Of a stretch of 7,811 bases of DNA, positions 1 to 5,523 are shown piece after piece; the first letter of the stretch is position 1, and every line of letters starts with the position of its first letter. The position numbers and the translations under genes are program-made. Source of the DNA: Fidelibacterota bacterium. Its GTDB lineage: Bacteria; Fidelibacterota; Marinisomatia; Marinisomatales; TCS55. Below the pieces are notes generated by a model. That model was not told the DNA's origin. It did not search any database and saw only the letters and a program-made list of their open reading frames with translations. Where the stretch lies: the NCBI GenBank assembly GCA_002715035.1, contig PAXB01000048.1, positions 1-7,811 of the forward strand, given 5' to 3'.

Positions 1-1614
1 GGGCAGCAGCTTATTCAGGTCACAGATAATGGTTCGGGGATTTCTGCCAAAGAATTACCCATCGCTTTTGAACGTTACAGCACCAGTAAAATAGGGTCTT
101 TGGATGATTTATTTAATATTGATACATTAGGATTTAGGGGTGAAGCGCTGGCCAGTGTTGCATCTGTATCCGAAGTAAATATCTTGTCAGCGAATGAAAG
201 TGGAGATGGATCAGAAATGTCCATTTTAAATGGACATTTAGGAGCAGTGGAACCGGCACCAGCTGTCCAGGGGACATCCATTACGATTCGGAATTTGTTT
301 TATAATACACCGGCACGGAAAAAATTTCTAAAAAGCCCCCGAATGGAATTTCGTAAAGTAGTTGAAATGGTTAGACGATTCGCTCTTTCTTATCCCGATC
401 GCAATTTTAAACTCATTTCAGACAATAGAGATATCCTCAATCTACAATCTGAAAAATTAGAGAGCCGTATCGTCCATGTGATGGACCCCGCTTATAGGGA
501 TCAATTGTTGCCAATCAACTTTACTAAAGGGGATTATACCATTTCGGGATATTTGGGAAATCTCAATTTGATTCGCACCCGCCCCGGAGAACAATATATT
601 TTCCTCAATGAGCGTTTTATCCAGAATCGTCTCATGAATTCCGGCGTTTACCAAGCCTATAAATCCATTATCAACCGGGGAGAGTATCCATTTTTTGCAC
701 TCAATATATCCGTACCTCATGATGAAGTGGATGTGAATGTCCATCCCATGAAAACGGAAGTGCGATTTAAAGATGAGTGGCGGATCTATCATGTATTAAA
801 ATCAGCAATCGAAGAAGCTCTCAGCCCCATTTTAAATACGATTCCTGATTTTGAAAAACCGGGGTTTTCCTCAGATTTTGAATTCCCTACCACGTTTACA
901 CCCAAGGAAGGTCAAGCCAACCCAGATCAGGAAGGATTGCACTTGACCCATGGGGATACGAGTAACAATTTTCAACCTGCATTGGATCGGGCCAAATCCT
1001 ATGCATCCCAATTGGCCACACGGCCGGATCCTGATACTGGGCGCGTTGATTTAGAAAAAATTTGGCAAGTCCATAGTAAATATATTGTTTCGCCCATTAC
1101 CAGCGGATTGGTCATTATCGACCAGCATGTGGCCCATGAACGAATTATATACGAAGAAGTCATGGCTGCATTTGACGCGAACCCCATGGCGGCCCAGACA
1201 CTGCTTTTCCCCGAAGTAATGGAATTTTCCCCCGATGAATACTCCACCTTGCTGGATGTGTTACCTTATTTAGAGAAAATGGGATTTCGCATGAAGGAAT
1301 CCGGAAAAAATACGGTCATGATAGAAGCCATTCCATCTGAAATGGCCTGGGGGAATGAAAAAACGATTATACGGGAAATGCTGGATAATTATTTGGATAC
1401 CCAAAAGAAACATGCCTCATTCCAGGAAGCATTGGCGGCGAGCTTTTCCTGTAAGGCAGCGGTGAAAGCGGGAGACGTGTTGAATGGGGAAGAAATGCGT
1501 GAACTGGTGAATCGATTATTTGGAACCAAACATCCTTATTATTGTCCTCACGGGCGTCCTATCATAATTCAGTTATCCATGGATGAACTGGACAGAAGAT
1601 TTGAGCGAATATAA
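1..1614 (+). CDS. mutL: DNA mismatch repair protein MutL, 5'-truncated by the window edge
   Basis: MutL is the ATPase that links mismatch recognition by MutS to strand incision. The frame is open from base 1 and ends at TAA 1612-1614, giving 537 codons. By comparison with E. coli MutL about 50 N-terminal residues are missing, so the full protein would be near 590 residues. In fragment numbering, the GHKL ATPase motifs are DNGSGI (9-14), RYSTSKI (25-31), GFRGEAL (44-50) and NTPARKKFL (102-110). After a low-complexity linker comes the C-terminal dimerisation/endonuclease domain with DQHVAHERIIYE (374-385), SCKAAVKAGD (483-492) and CPHGRP (515-520). These match the metal-binding endonuclease motifs of MutL proteins from bacteria that lack MutH-directed nicking. 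Val replaces the usual Ala in DQHA, which is conservative. I infer an incision-competent MutL. It converges with the - strand acetyltransferase gene; no clear terminator is visible in the 62-base gap. Confidence 0.97.
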   Translation, partial: GQQLIQVTDNGSGISAKELPIAFERYSTSKIGSLDDLFNIDTLGFRGEALASVASVSEVNILSANESGDGSEMSILNGHLGAVEPAPAVQGTSITIRNLFYNTPARKKFLKSPRMEFRKVVEMVRRFALSYPDRNFKLISDNRDILNLQSEKLESRIVHVMDPAYRDQLLPINFTKGDYTISGYLGNLNLIRTRPGEQYIFLNERFIQNRLMNSGVYQAYKSIINRGEYPFFALNISVPHDEVDVNVHPMKTEVRFKDEWRIYHVLKSAIEEALSPILNTIPDFEKPGFSSDFEFPTTFTPKEGQANPDQEGLHLTHGDTSNNFQPALDRAKSYASQLATRPDPDTGRVDLEKIWQVHSKYIVSPITSGLVIIDQHVAHERIIYEEVMAAFDANPMAAQTLLFPEVMEFSPDEYSTLLDVLPYLEKMGFRMKESGKNTVMIEAIPSEMAWGNEKTIIREMLDNYLDTQKKHASFQEALAASFSCKAAVKAGDVLNGEEMRELVNRLFGTKHPYYCPHGRPIIIQLSMDELDRRFERI

Positions 1615-1676
1615 CGAATAAAATTATTGATATTTTTGATTATTGATTTCCAATGTTGAATGATTAGTTCATCCAA

Positions 1677-2225
1677 TTAAACGGGCCGGCTTAACAGCGT
1701 TTTTTCCATTGGAATAATCGTTACAAAAATATCTGGAGATGATTCAAATTCATAAGGTTTACCCATAACATACCCTTGGTTTTTATATAAATGAACTCCG
1801 GGTAATGTGGAACCTAATTCTAGTTTGGTAAATCCACTATCCCATGCTTGTTTTTCACAATGAATCAATAGTTTTTTACCTAGTCCTTTTCGAACATAAT
1901 TTGGATGGATAAAGAAGGCTCTTATTCTTGCTGCATCTGAAATTGGGTCAAGCCTTTCACTATCTCGATCTTTACGAGTACTACTTCCAAAAAGTGTTTT
2001 TCTAAAACTCCAACCTCCGCATCCGATTATTTCATCGTTTCCCAAAATAAGATAATATGTTTCGTCTTCTATTAGTTGGTTGTCTAATCCCCATGCGCCA
2101 CGTAACGCATCTTCAATTTGTCTAGGAGTGTAATCCGTAATACATAATTTTCTGGCAGATAACTTAATGAGTTTAGAAATCTCAATAATATGTGTTTGGT
2201 TTGCTAGTTCAATTAAATATTCCAC
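1677..2225 (-). CDS. GNAT family N-acetyltransferase
   Basis: A 182-residue protein of the GNAT fold, which transfers an acetyl group from acetyl-CoA to an amine; the acceptor cannot be read from the sequence. Motif A is seen at residues 98-120: a beta strand RIRAFFIHP followed by the pyrophosphate-binding turn RKGLG (112-116) and an amphipathic helix. The first position of the classical Q/R-x-x-G-x-G turn is Val, as in the common variants of this subfamily. Motif B, with its ELGSTLPGVHLYKNQGY stretch, spans 136-152. A conserved-looking CGGWSFR strand lies at 69-75. The start is a GTG at 2225-2223; it is the only standard start between the upstream in-frame stop and the first beta strand, and it lacks a strong Shine-Dalgarno sequence. 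It lies 40 bases downstream of the small membrane protein gene on the same strand, so the two may be cotranscribed. Codons are AT-rich compared with mutL. Confidence 0.9.
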   Translation of the reverse strand: MEYLIELANQTHIIEISKLIKLSARKLCITDYTPRQIEDALRGAWGLDNQLIEDETYYLILGNDEIIGCGGWSFRKTLFGSSTRKDRDSERLDPISDAARIRAFFIHPNYVRKGLGKKLLIHCEKQAWDSGFTKLELGSTLPGVHLYKNQGYVMGKPYEFESSPDIFVTIIPMEKTLLSRPV

Positions 2226-2265
2226 GGTAAACTTCGAGACTAAGTTTATTTTCTTACTTTAACTA

Positions 2266-2526
2266 TTAATGTTCTAATTTTTTATACTCAGGTAACCAAT
2301 AGGCCGCACCCCAAATTAATGATTGTATAATGGCACCTTTTTTGTTCGATGATGCATGAATAACCTGCTGTGCGAATGGTGTAAATATTTCAAGTAAATG
2401 GACAACTAAAAACAGTGGTAATAGCCATTTCAATAAATAATTATAAGTATCGGTCATGGATATGAAGTAGCTGAGAACTGAAATAACATATACAAAAATA
2501 ATTAAAATTTTAATTCCTGTAACCAT
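2266..2526 (-). CDS. Small three-helix membrane protein, DUF1145-like
   Basis: An 86-residue, strongly hydrophobic protein with predicted membrane segments at about 6-23, 31-49 and 64-78. The second ends in HLLEIFTPFAQ and the third starts after a short NKKG turn and ends in a basic tail (EYKK). The order of helices, the His-Leu-Leu-Glu motif at the end of helix 2 and the charged C-terminus resemble the DUF1145 family (E. coli YhhL type), whose function is unknown to me. This assignment is from memory of the family's pattern and is tentative. Two ATGs lie in frame at 2532 and 2526. I chose 2526 because an AAGGA at 2536-2532 sits 5 bases before it; the first ATG overlaps that same site, so it is less likely. 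It lies 41 bases after the peptidase gene and 40 before the acetyltransferase gene. Confidence 0.7.
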   Translation of the reverse strand: MVTGIKILIIFVYVISVLSYFISMTDTYNYLLKWLLPLFLVVHLLEIFTPFAQQVIHASSNKKGAIIQSLIWGAAYWLPEYKKLEH

Positions 2527-2531
2527 GATCA

Positions 2532-2536
2532 TCCTT
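2532..2536 (-). promoter_or_regulatory. Ribosome binding site deciding the start of the small membrane protein
   Basis: On the - strand AAGGA is followed by a 5-base spacer and ATG at 2526-2524. The alternative ATG at 2532-2530 begins inside this site, so the site argues for the downstream start (86 rather than 88 residues). Confidence 0.55.
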
Positions 2537-2567
2537 TTTTATTATCCTTTGCTTGTGCAAGTTTAAT

Positions 2568-3821
2568 TTATTTTTCCAGACGGTTATATTTCTTCATAAT
2601 CTTTTTTACGCGATCATGAGGTAAAGCCCACACCTTATTATTATTAATCCCTACCATGGTTTCTGCTGCAACCAAAGTGTTGATAATGGCCTCTTCCACC
2701 GCTTGAACCGTCGCTTCAAAAAGGGGTGAAATCATCCGATTTGGCAGCATTTCAACATGGACTGCTTTATCAGAAAAAGCCACGTTCGGATTGGCAGTCG
2801 AAAATGCAATGAAAATATCGCCGGAGCCATCATGGGCATATCCGCCTACTTTACCCACCCCCATGGGAACCCGTCGAGCCAACCGTTTCATTTGATGAGC
2901 CAGCAACGGCGCATCAGTGGCGATGACAACAATGATGGAACCATCACCCTCATCCTTTTGCTTAGAATTATCCTGGGGCATATTCTCAGGGATCTCTTTT
3001 CCCACCGGAACACCTGCAACGGATAGATTTTTTCGAGAACCATAATTCGCCTGAACCAAAACACCTAAAGTATAATCCTGTTTCTTGATGGTTACTACAC
3101 GAGAAGCCGTCCCAATTCCCCCTTTAAAAGAATGGCAAACCATTCCGGTGCCACCGCCAACATTTCCTTCTTCAACGGGTCCGCCTTTTGCATTTCGAAT
3201 GGCATCGTGAGCATGTTTTTCTTGGACATGGAATCCGTTAATGTCGTTCAAAAATCCGTCCCAGGTCTCCGCCACGATGGGGAGGGACCACCAATATCCA
3301 CTGGCATCCGCAGATCCCTGGCTCGCCCGCCAGGAAATGACGGCATCCCGGACAATGCCAACACTATGGGTATTGGTTATCAGAATGGGTCCTTCTGCAA
3401 ATCCGGATTCTTCAATCCAGGTGGTTCCGGTCATTTCCCCATTGCCATTTAAGGATGACCAACCAGCAAAACAAGGATCGTCTAAACTTCGATTTCCTCT
3501 GGGAAGAATTGCTGTGACCCCAGTACGTACCGGGCCTTTCCCAACTGTTAAAGCGCCATCCCCTCGAATTATTGTAGCATGGCCAACTTCCACTCCTTTT
3601 ACATCTGTAATGGCATTGAATGGTCCCGGCTTCCCGTCAAAAGGAATCCCCAAATCCCGGGCTCTTACCGGTTGTTGTCCTTGAACATAGGATGTTGATA
3701 AAAAAATACAAACTATTATGGCGTGGGATAATATGGATGTGAGGGTATTATTTTTGGTTAAGAATCGTTTTATAATTAAAACAGAATGGATTCTTAACTG
3801 TGATTTTTTCTTTGAATTCAT
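2568..3821 (-). CDS. Secreted P1 (DmpA/BapA-type) self-processing aminopeptidase, family S58
   Basis: A 417-residue protein of the N-terminal-nucleophile family that includes the D-aminopeptidase DmpA and beta-peptidyl aminopeptidase BapA. These cleave themselves before a Ser that becomes the catalytic residue. The family opening is seen at 55-80 (RDLGIPFDGKPG, then GVEVGHATI), ETWDGFLNDINGFHV at 185-199, GGGTGM at 222-227 and VQANYGSR at 256-263. The predicted self-cleavage site is Gly294|Ser295 in EGDGSIIVV. GSGD at 332-335 supplies a Ser and an Asp, 38 and 40 residues after the nucleophile; DmpA has Ser288 and Glu290 at the same distances from Ser250. The N-terminus has a long basic region, a hydrophobic core at about 27-44 and a likely signal-peptidase site near VQG|QQ (48-49), so export is inferred. 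The start at 3821 is chosen over upstream in-frame codons because of GGGAG 5 bases before it; longer versions would run into miaA. The substrate is unknown. Confidence 0.92.
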   Translation of the reverse strand: MNSKKKSQLRIHSVLIIKRFLTKNNTLTSILSHAIIVCIFLSTSYVQGQQPVRARDLGIPFDGKPGPFNAITDVKGVEVGHATIIRGDGALTVGKGPVRTGVTAILPRGNRSLDDPCFAGWSSLNGNGEMTGTTWIEESGFAEGPILITNTHSVGIVRDAVISWRASQGSADASGYWWSLPIVAETWDGFLNDINGFHVQEKHAHDAIRNAKGGPVEEGNVGGGTGMVCHSFKGGIGTASRVVTIKKQDYTLGVLVQANYGSRKNLSVAGVPVGKEIPENMPQDNSKQKDEGDGSIIVVIATDAPLLAHQMKRLARRVPMGVGKVGGYAHDGSGDIFIAFSTANPNVAFSDKAVHVEMLPNRMISPLFEATVQAVEEAIINTLVAAETMVGINNNKVWALPHDRVKKIMKKYNRLEK

Positions 3822-3885
3822 TTTTTCTCCCATCTTAAATTTGCAATCGACAAGATAGAGTTTACATTGCTTCTTATCATAGAAT
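3822..3885. promoter_or_regulatory. Divergent intergenic region between the peptidase gene and miaA
   Basis: A 64-base gap between two genes that face away from each other, so it should hold start signals for at least the - strand run. On the + strand TTGCAA (3841-3846) and TACATT (3863-3868) are 16 bases apart and each matches 4 of 6 sigma-70 positions. That is too weak to call. No clear operator or palindrome was seen. Confidence 0.3.
3827..3831 (-). promoter_or_regulatory. Ribosome binding site fixing the P1 peptidase start
   Basis: GGGAG on the - strand, 5 bases before ATG at 3821-3819. It favours this start over the in-frame ATG at 3833, which overlaps the site, and over the frame's first start at 3950, which lies inside miaA. 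Confidence 0.65.
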
Positions 3886-4812
3886 ATGAAAAAAATATTA
3901 ACCATAATTGGTCCCACTGCAAGCGGTAAAACAGCGATTTCTGTAGCCATGGCAAAACAGATTGGAGGTGAAATCGTTAGTTTGGACTCCCGCCAAATTT
4001 ACAAGGGAATGTCCATCGGTACAGCACAGCCGTCATTGGAAGAGAAAGGAGGTATTCCCCATCACCTCATTGGGATTCAAAACCCCGATACCGAAGTGGC
4101 TGCCGGTCATTACGCTGAAATGGTTATTAAGGTAGTAGGGGATATTCAAAAAAGAAAAAAGATACCTATTATTTGCGGAGGAGCTGCACTCTATTATAGG
4201 GCGATAACAAAAGGAATTTTTGAGGGGAGTTTCTCCGATGCAAGTATTCGGAAAAAATTAGAAAAAGAATATGATATCCATGGGGGAGATTTCATGTTGG
4301 AGCGACTGCAAGAAGTCGATCCGGATTATGCAGAAAATGTGCACCCCAATAATAAAAAACGTCTCGTCCGTGCTTTGGAGATTTATGAATTAACAGAGAA
4401 ATCTCCTTCCAGTCATTTTCAGGAACAACAGGTATCTCCAACAAATACATTGGATTTATTTACTATATATCTTGCGTGGGATCGGTCCATTTTAAAAGAT
4501 CGAATTGCTGAAAGAACTGAAAAAATGTTATCGGATGGGTGGGTAAGGGAGGTTCAAAATCTATTGGAAGCATACCCAAACAAACATTTACACCCATTAG
4601 ATTCGATCGGATACCGACAAATCATTTCTTTTATAAATGGTGAATTATCAGAATCAGAAATGAAATCAAAAATAATCATTCGAACACGCCAGTTTGCTAA
4701 ACGACAAATCCAGTGGTTTCGGAATGAAAAAGTTCACCTGACAATAAATATGAACCCAAACCGAACGAATGAGGACATTATCAAAGAAATTCTTAAAGGA
4801 ATAAGTTATTAG
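3886..4812 (+). CDS. miaA: tRNA dimethylallyltransferase MiaA
   Basis: MiaA transfers a dimethylallyl group to N6 of adenosine 37 in tRNAs that read codons starting with U, which stabilises codon pairing. The 308-residue length is typical. Visible motifs are the P-loop GPTASGKT (9-16), DSRQIYKGM (34-42) with Asp34 at the place of the catalytic Asp42 of E. coli MiaA, GIPHHLIG (56-63), VHPNNKKRLVRALEIYELT (152-170), DSIGYRQI (239-246) and RTRQFAKRQIQWFRNE (266-281) in the tRNA-binding part. Two family motifs are altered: the usual GGTGLY or GGSGLY reads GGAALY (98-103), and the usual GMDIGTAKP reads GMSIGTAQP (41-49). The ATG at 3886 directly precedes the P-loop strand and is the only sensible start, although no good Shine-Dalgarno sequence is visible. 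It is followed by a small terminator-like hairpin and then the pyr leader. Confidence 0.97.
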   Translation: MKKILTIIGPTASGKTAISVAMAKQIGGEIVSLDSRQIYKGMSIGTAQPSLEEKGGIPHHLIGIQNPDTEVAAGHYAEMVIKVVGDIQKRKKIPIICGGAALYYRAITKGIFEGSFSDASIRKKLEKEYDIHGGDFMLERLQEVDPDYAENVHPNNKKRLVRALEIYELTEKSPSSHFQEQQVSPTNTLDLFTIYLAWDRSILKDRIAERTEKMLSDGWVREVQNLLEAYPNKHLHPLDSIGYRQIISFINGELSESEMKSKIIIRTRQFAKRQIQWFRNEKVHLTINMNPNRTNEDIIKEILKGISY

Positions 4813-4831
4813 GAAAGCCTTTTCCCTTTTT
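4812..4831 (+). terminator. Small intrinsic terminator-like hairpin after miaA
   Basis: GGAAA (4812-4816) pairs with TTTCC (4821-4825) around a 4-base GCCT loop, followed by C and five Ts (4827-4831), with more Ts after 4834. It overlaps the last base of the miaA stop codon. The stem has only 5 pairs, so termination may be partial. If it works, pyrRBC needs its own promoter in the next 20-odd bases. Confidence 0.4.
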
Positions 4832-4853
4832 GATTTTTCATTTTAAATTAGGG

Positions 4854-4889
4854 TGTCCTTTAAACCGTTCCAGAGAGATGGTAAGGGCA
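4854..4889 (+). promoter_or_regulatory. PyrR-binding stem-loop (anti-antiterminator) in the pyr leader
   Basis: This matches the PyrR binding loop known from Bacillus pyr leaders: the side sequence TTTAAA (4859-4864) and the loop core TCCAGAGAG (4869-4877). The lower stem pairs 4854-4860 with 4883-4889, seven pairs including one G-U. The upper stem pairs 4865-4869 (CCGTT) with 4877-4881 (GATGG), with two G-U pairs, and closes a loop containing CAGAGA. The unpaired TAAA on one side forms the internal bulge seen in the Bacillus structure. By the Bacillus model, PyrR bound to UMP stabilises this hairpin, which prevents the antiterminator and allows termination. The motif match is direct; function here is inferred from the adjacent pyrR. 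Confidence 0.85.
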
Positions 4890-4926
4890 GCAAATCGACC
4901 TCCGAATCAGGAATCTGTTGGAACGG
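4865..4926 (+). promoter_or_regulatory. Antiterminator helix of the pyr attenuator
   Basis: CCGTTCCA (4865-4872) is perfectly complementary to TGGAACGG (4919-4926), eight pairs with a possible extra G-U. The 5' strand is the upper arm and part of the loop of the PyrR-binding hairpin, so the two structures exclude each other. The helix also encloses the terminator's 5' arm (4899-4904), so it would block terminator folding. This is the arrangement expected of a PyrR antiterminator. Confidence 0.75.
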
Positions 4927-4951
4927 AATCCAGGCTGCCCGGAGGTTTTTT
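4899..4951 (+). terminator. Attenuator terminator upstream of pyrR
   Basis: CCTCCG (4899-4904) pairs with CGGAGG (4940-4945) and is followed directly by six Ts (4946-4951). Inside, CAG (4908-4910) can pair with CTG (4935-4937), and TTGGA (4918-4922) with TCCAG (4929-4933), giving a long imperfect stem. The structure ends 17 bases before the pyrR start codon. It is predicted to stop transcription when PyrR is bound upstream. Confidence 0.75.
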
Positions 4952-4957
4952 ATTATC

Positions 4958-4965
4958 AGGAGGTG
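4958..4965 (+). promoter_or_regulatory. Strong ribosome binding site of pyrR
   Basis: AGGAGGTG, a full-length match to the anti-Shine-Dalgarno sequence, lies just before ATG 4969-4971. It decides the start: the frame is open upstream to a TTG at 4918, but that codon lies inside the attenuator. The first part, GGAGGT, repeats the terminator 3' arm (4941-4946). Confidence 0.85.
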
Positions 4966-4968
4966 CCC

Positions 4969-5523
4969 ATGGCATCGACTTACACAAAACAGGTCATGAA
5001 TTCAACGGATGTGAACCGATCAGTCACGCGTCTAGCCCATGAAATTTTAGAGCGTAATGGCGGTGCAGATCAGCTATTGTTGGTTGGCATTCTTACTCGT
5101 GGTGAACCTTTAGCCAAACGGTTACAATCTCTCATTCAAAAAATTGCTGAAGTTGCTGTGCCCATGGGGTCGGTGGATATCACTTTTCACCGGGATGACT
5201 TCCGGGATCGGTTGGTCGTTCCACAGGTGAAGGGAACCAATATCAACGATTCCATCGATGATAAAACGGTCGTTTTGGTAGATGATGTCCTTTTTACAGG
5301 TCGAACCATACGCGCGGCTATGGATGAACTGAATGCATTCGGCCGACCCCAAAAAGTACAATTAGCTGTTCTAGTGGACCGGGGGCATCGAGAGCTACCC
5401 ATTCGAGCGGATTTTGTTGGTAAAAATATTCCCACCCACGAGGGTGAACATGTAGAAGTTCAACTGAAAGAAGTGGATGGAAAAGACCAAGTGTCCTTGG
5501 CGCAATTTGAAGGAGATGAGTGA
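4969..5523 (+). CDS. pyrR: PyrR, pyr operon attenuation regulator / uracil phosphoribosyltransferase
   Basis: PyrR senses uridine nucleotides, binds pyr leader RNA and usually has weak uracil phosphoribosyltransferase activity. The protein has 184 residues; B. subtilis PyrR has 181. Visible features are TRLAHEILERN (20-30), GILTRGEPLAKRL (40-52), the PRPP-binding loop VVLVDDVLFTGRT (101-113) and LVDRGHRELPIRADFVGKNIPT (135-156, continuous in the protein). Thr20 and His24 correspond to Thr18 and His22 of B. subtilis PyrR, and Arg141, Arg146 and Lys152 are also kept; these residues are tied to RNA binding there. The protein therefore looks able to act as an RNA regulator as well as an enzyme, and a matching binding loop lies in its own leader. 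It is the first gene of pyrRBC, and its stop codon overlaps the pyrB ATG. Confidence 0.96.
   Translation: MASTYTKQVMNSTDVNRSVTRLAHEILERNGGADQLLLVGILTRGEPLAKRLQSLIQKIAEVAVPMGSVDITFHRDDFRDRLVVPQVKGTNINDSIDDKTVVLVDDVLFTGRTIRAAMDELNAFGRPQKVQLAVLVDRGHRELPIRADFVGKNIPTHEGEHVEVQLKEVDGKDQVSLAQFEGDE
5511..5515 (+). promoter_or_regulatory. Ribosome binding site of pyrB inside the end of pyrR
   Basis: AGGAG lies 7 bases before ATG 5523-5525. It favours this ATG over the in-frame GTG at 5520, and places the initiation site wholly within the last pyrR codons, consistent with translational coupling. Confidence 0.6.

Noticed and set aside
1623..1647. Direct repeat ATTATTGAT (1623-1631 and 1639-1647) between mutL and the acetyltransferase gene
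   Set aside because: Nine AT-rich bases repeated once in an AT-rich gap is expected by chance, and there are no further copies nearby.
2533..2567. Possible terminator between the peptidase gene and the membrane protein gene
   Set aside because: Only a 4-pair TTGC/GCAA hairpin is present on the - strand, and no U-tract follows it.
2757..3684. Three + strand open frames (2757-3026, 3132-3452, 3241-3684)
   Set aside because: They lie entirely antisense to the P1 peptidase gene, whose protein is clearly conserved, and show no family motifs.
3822..3950. Longer version of the P1 peptidase starting at 3950 on the - strand
   Set aside because: It would overlap the start of miaA by 65 bases and add residues with no family match. 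The ATG at 3821 has a good ribosome site and leads into a signal-peptide-like stretch.
4830..5042. Possible 70-residue leader peptide overlapping the pyr attenuator
   Set aside because: It runs through the terminator and into pyrR in another frame, has no ribosome site or recognisable domain, and the RNA structures explain the region better.
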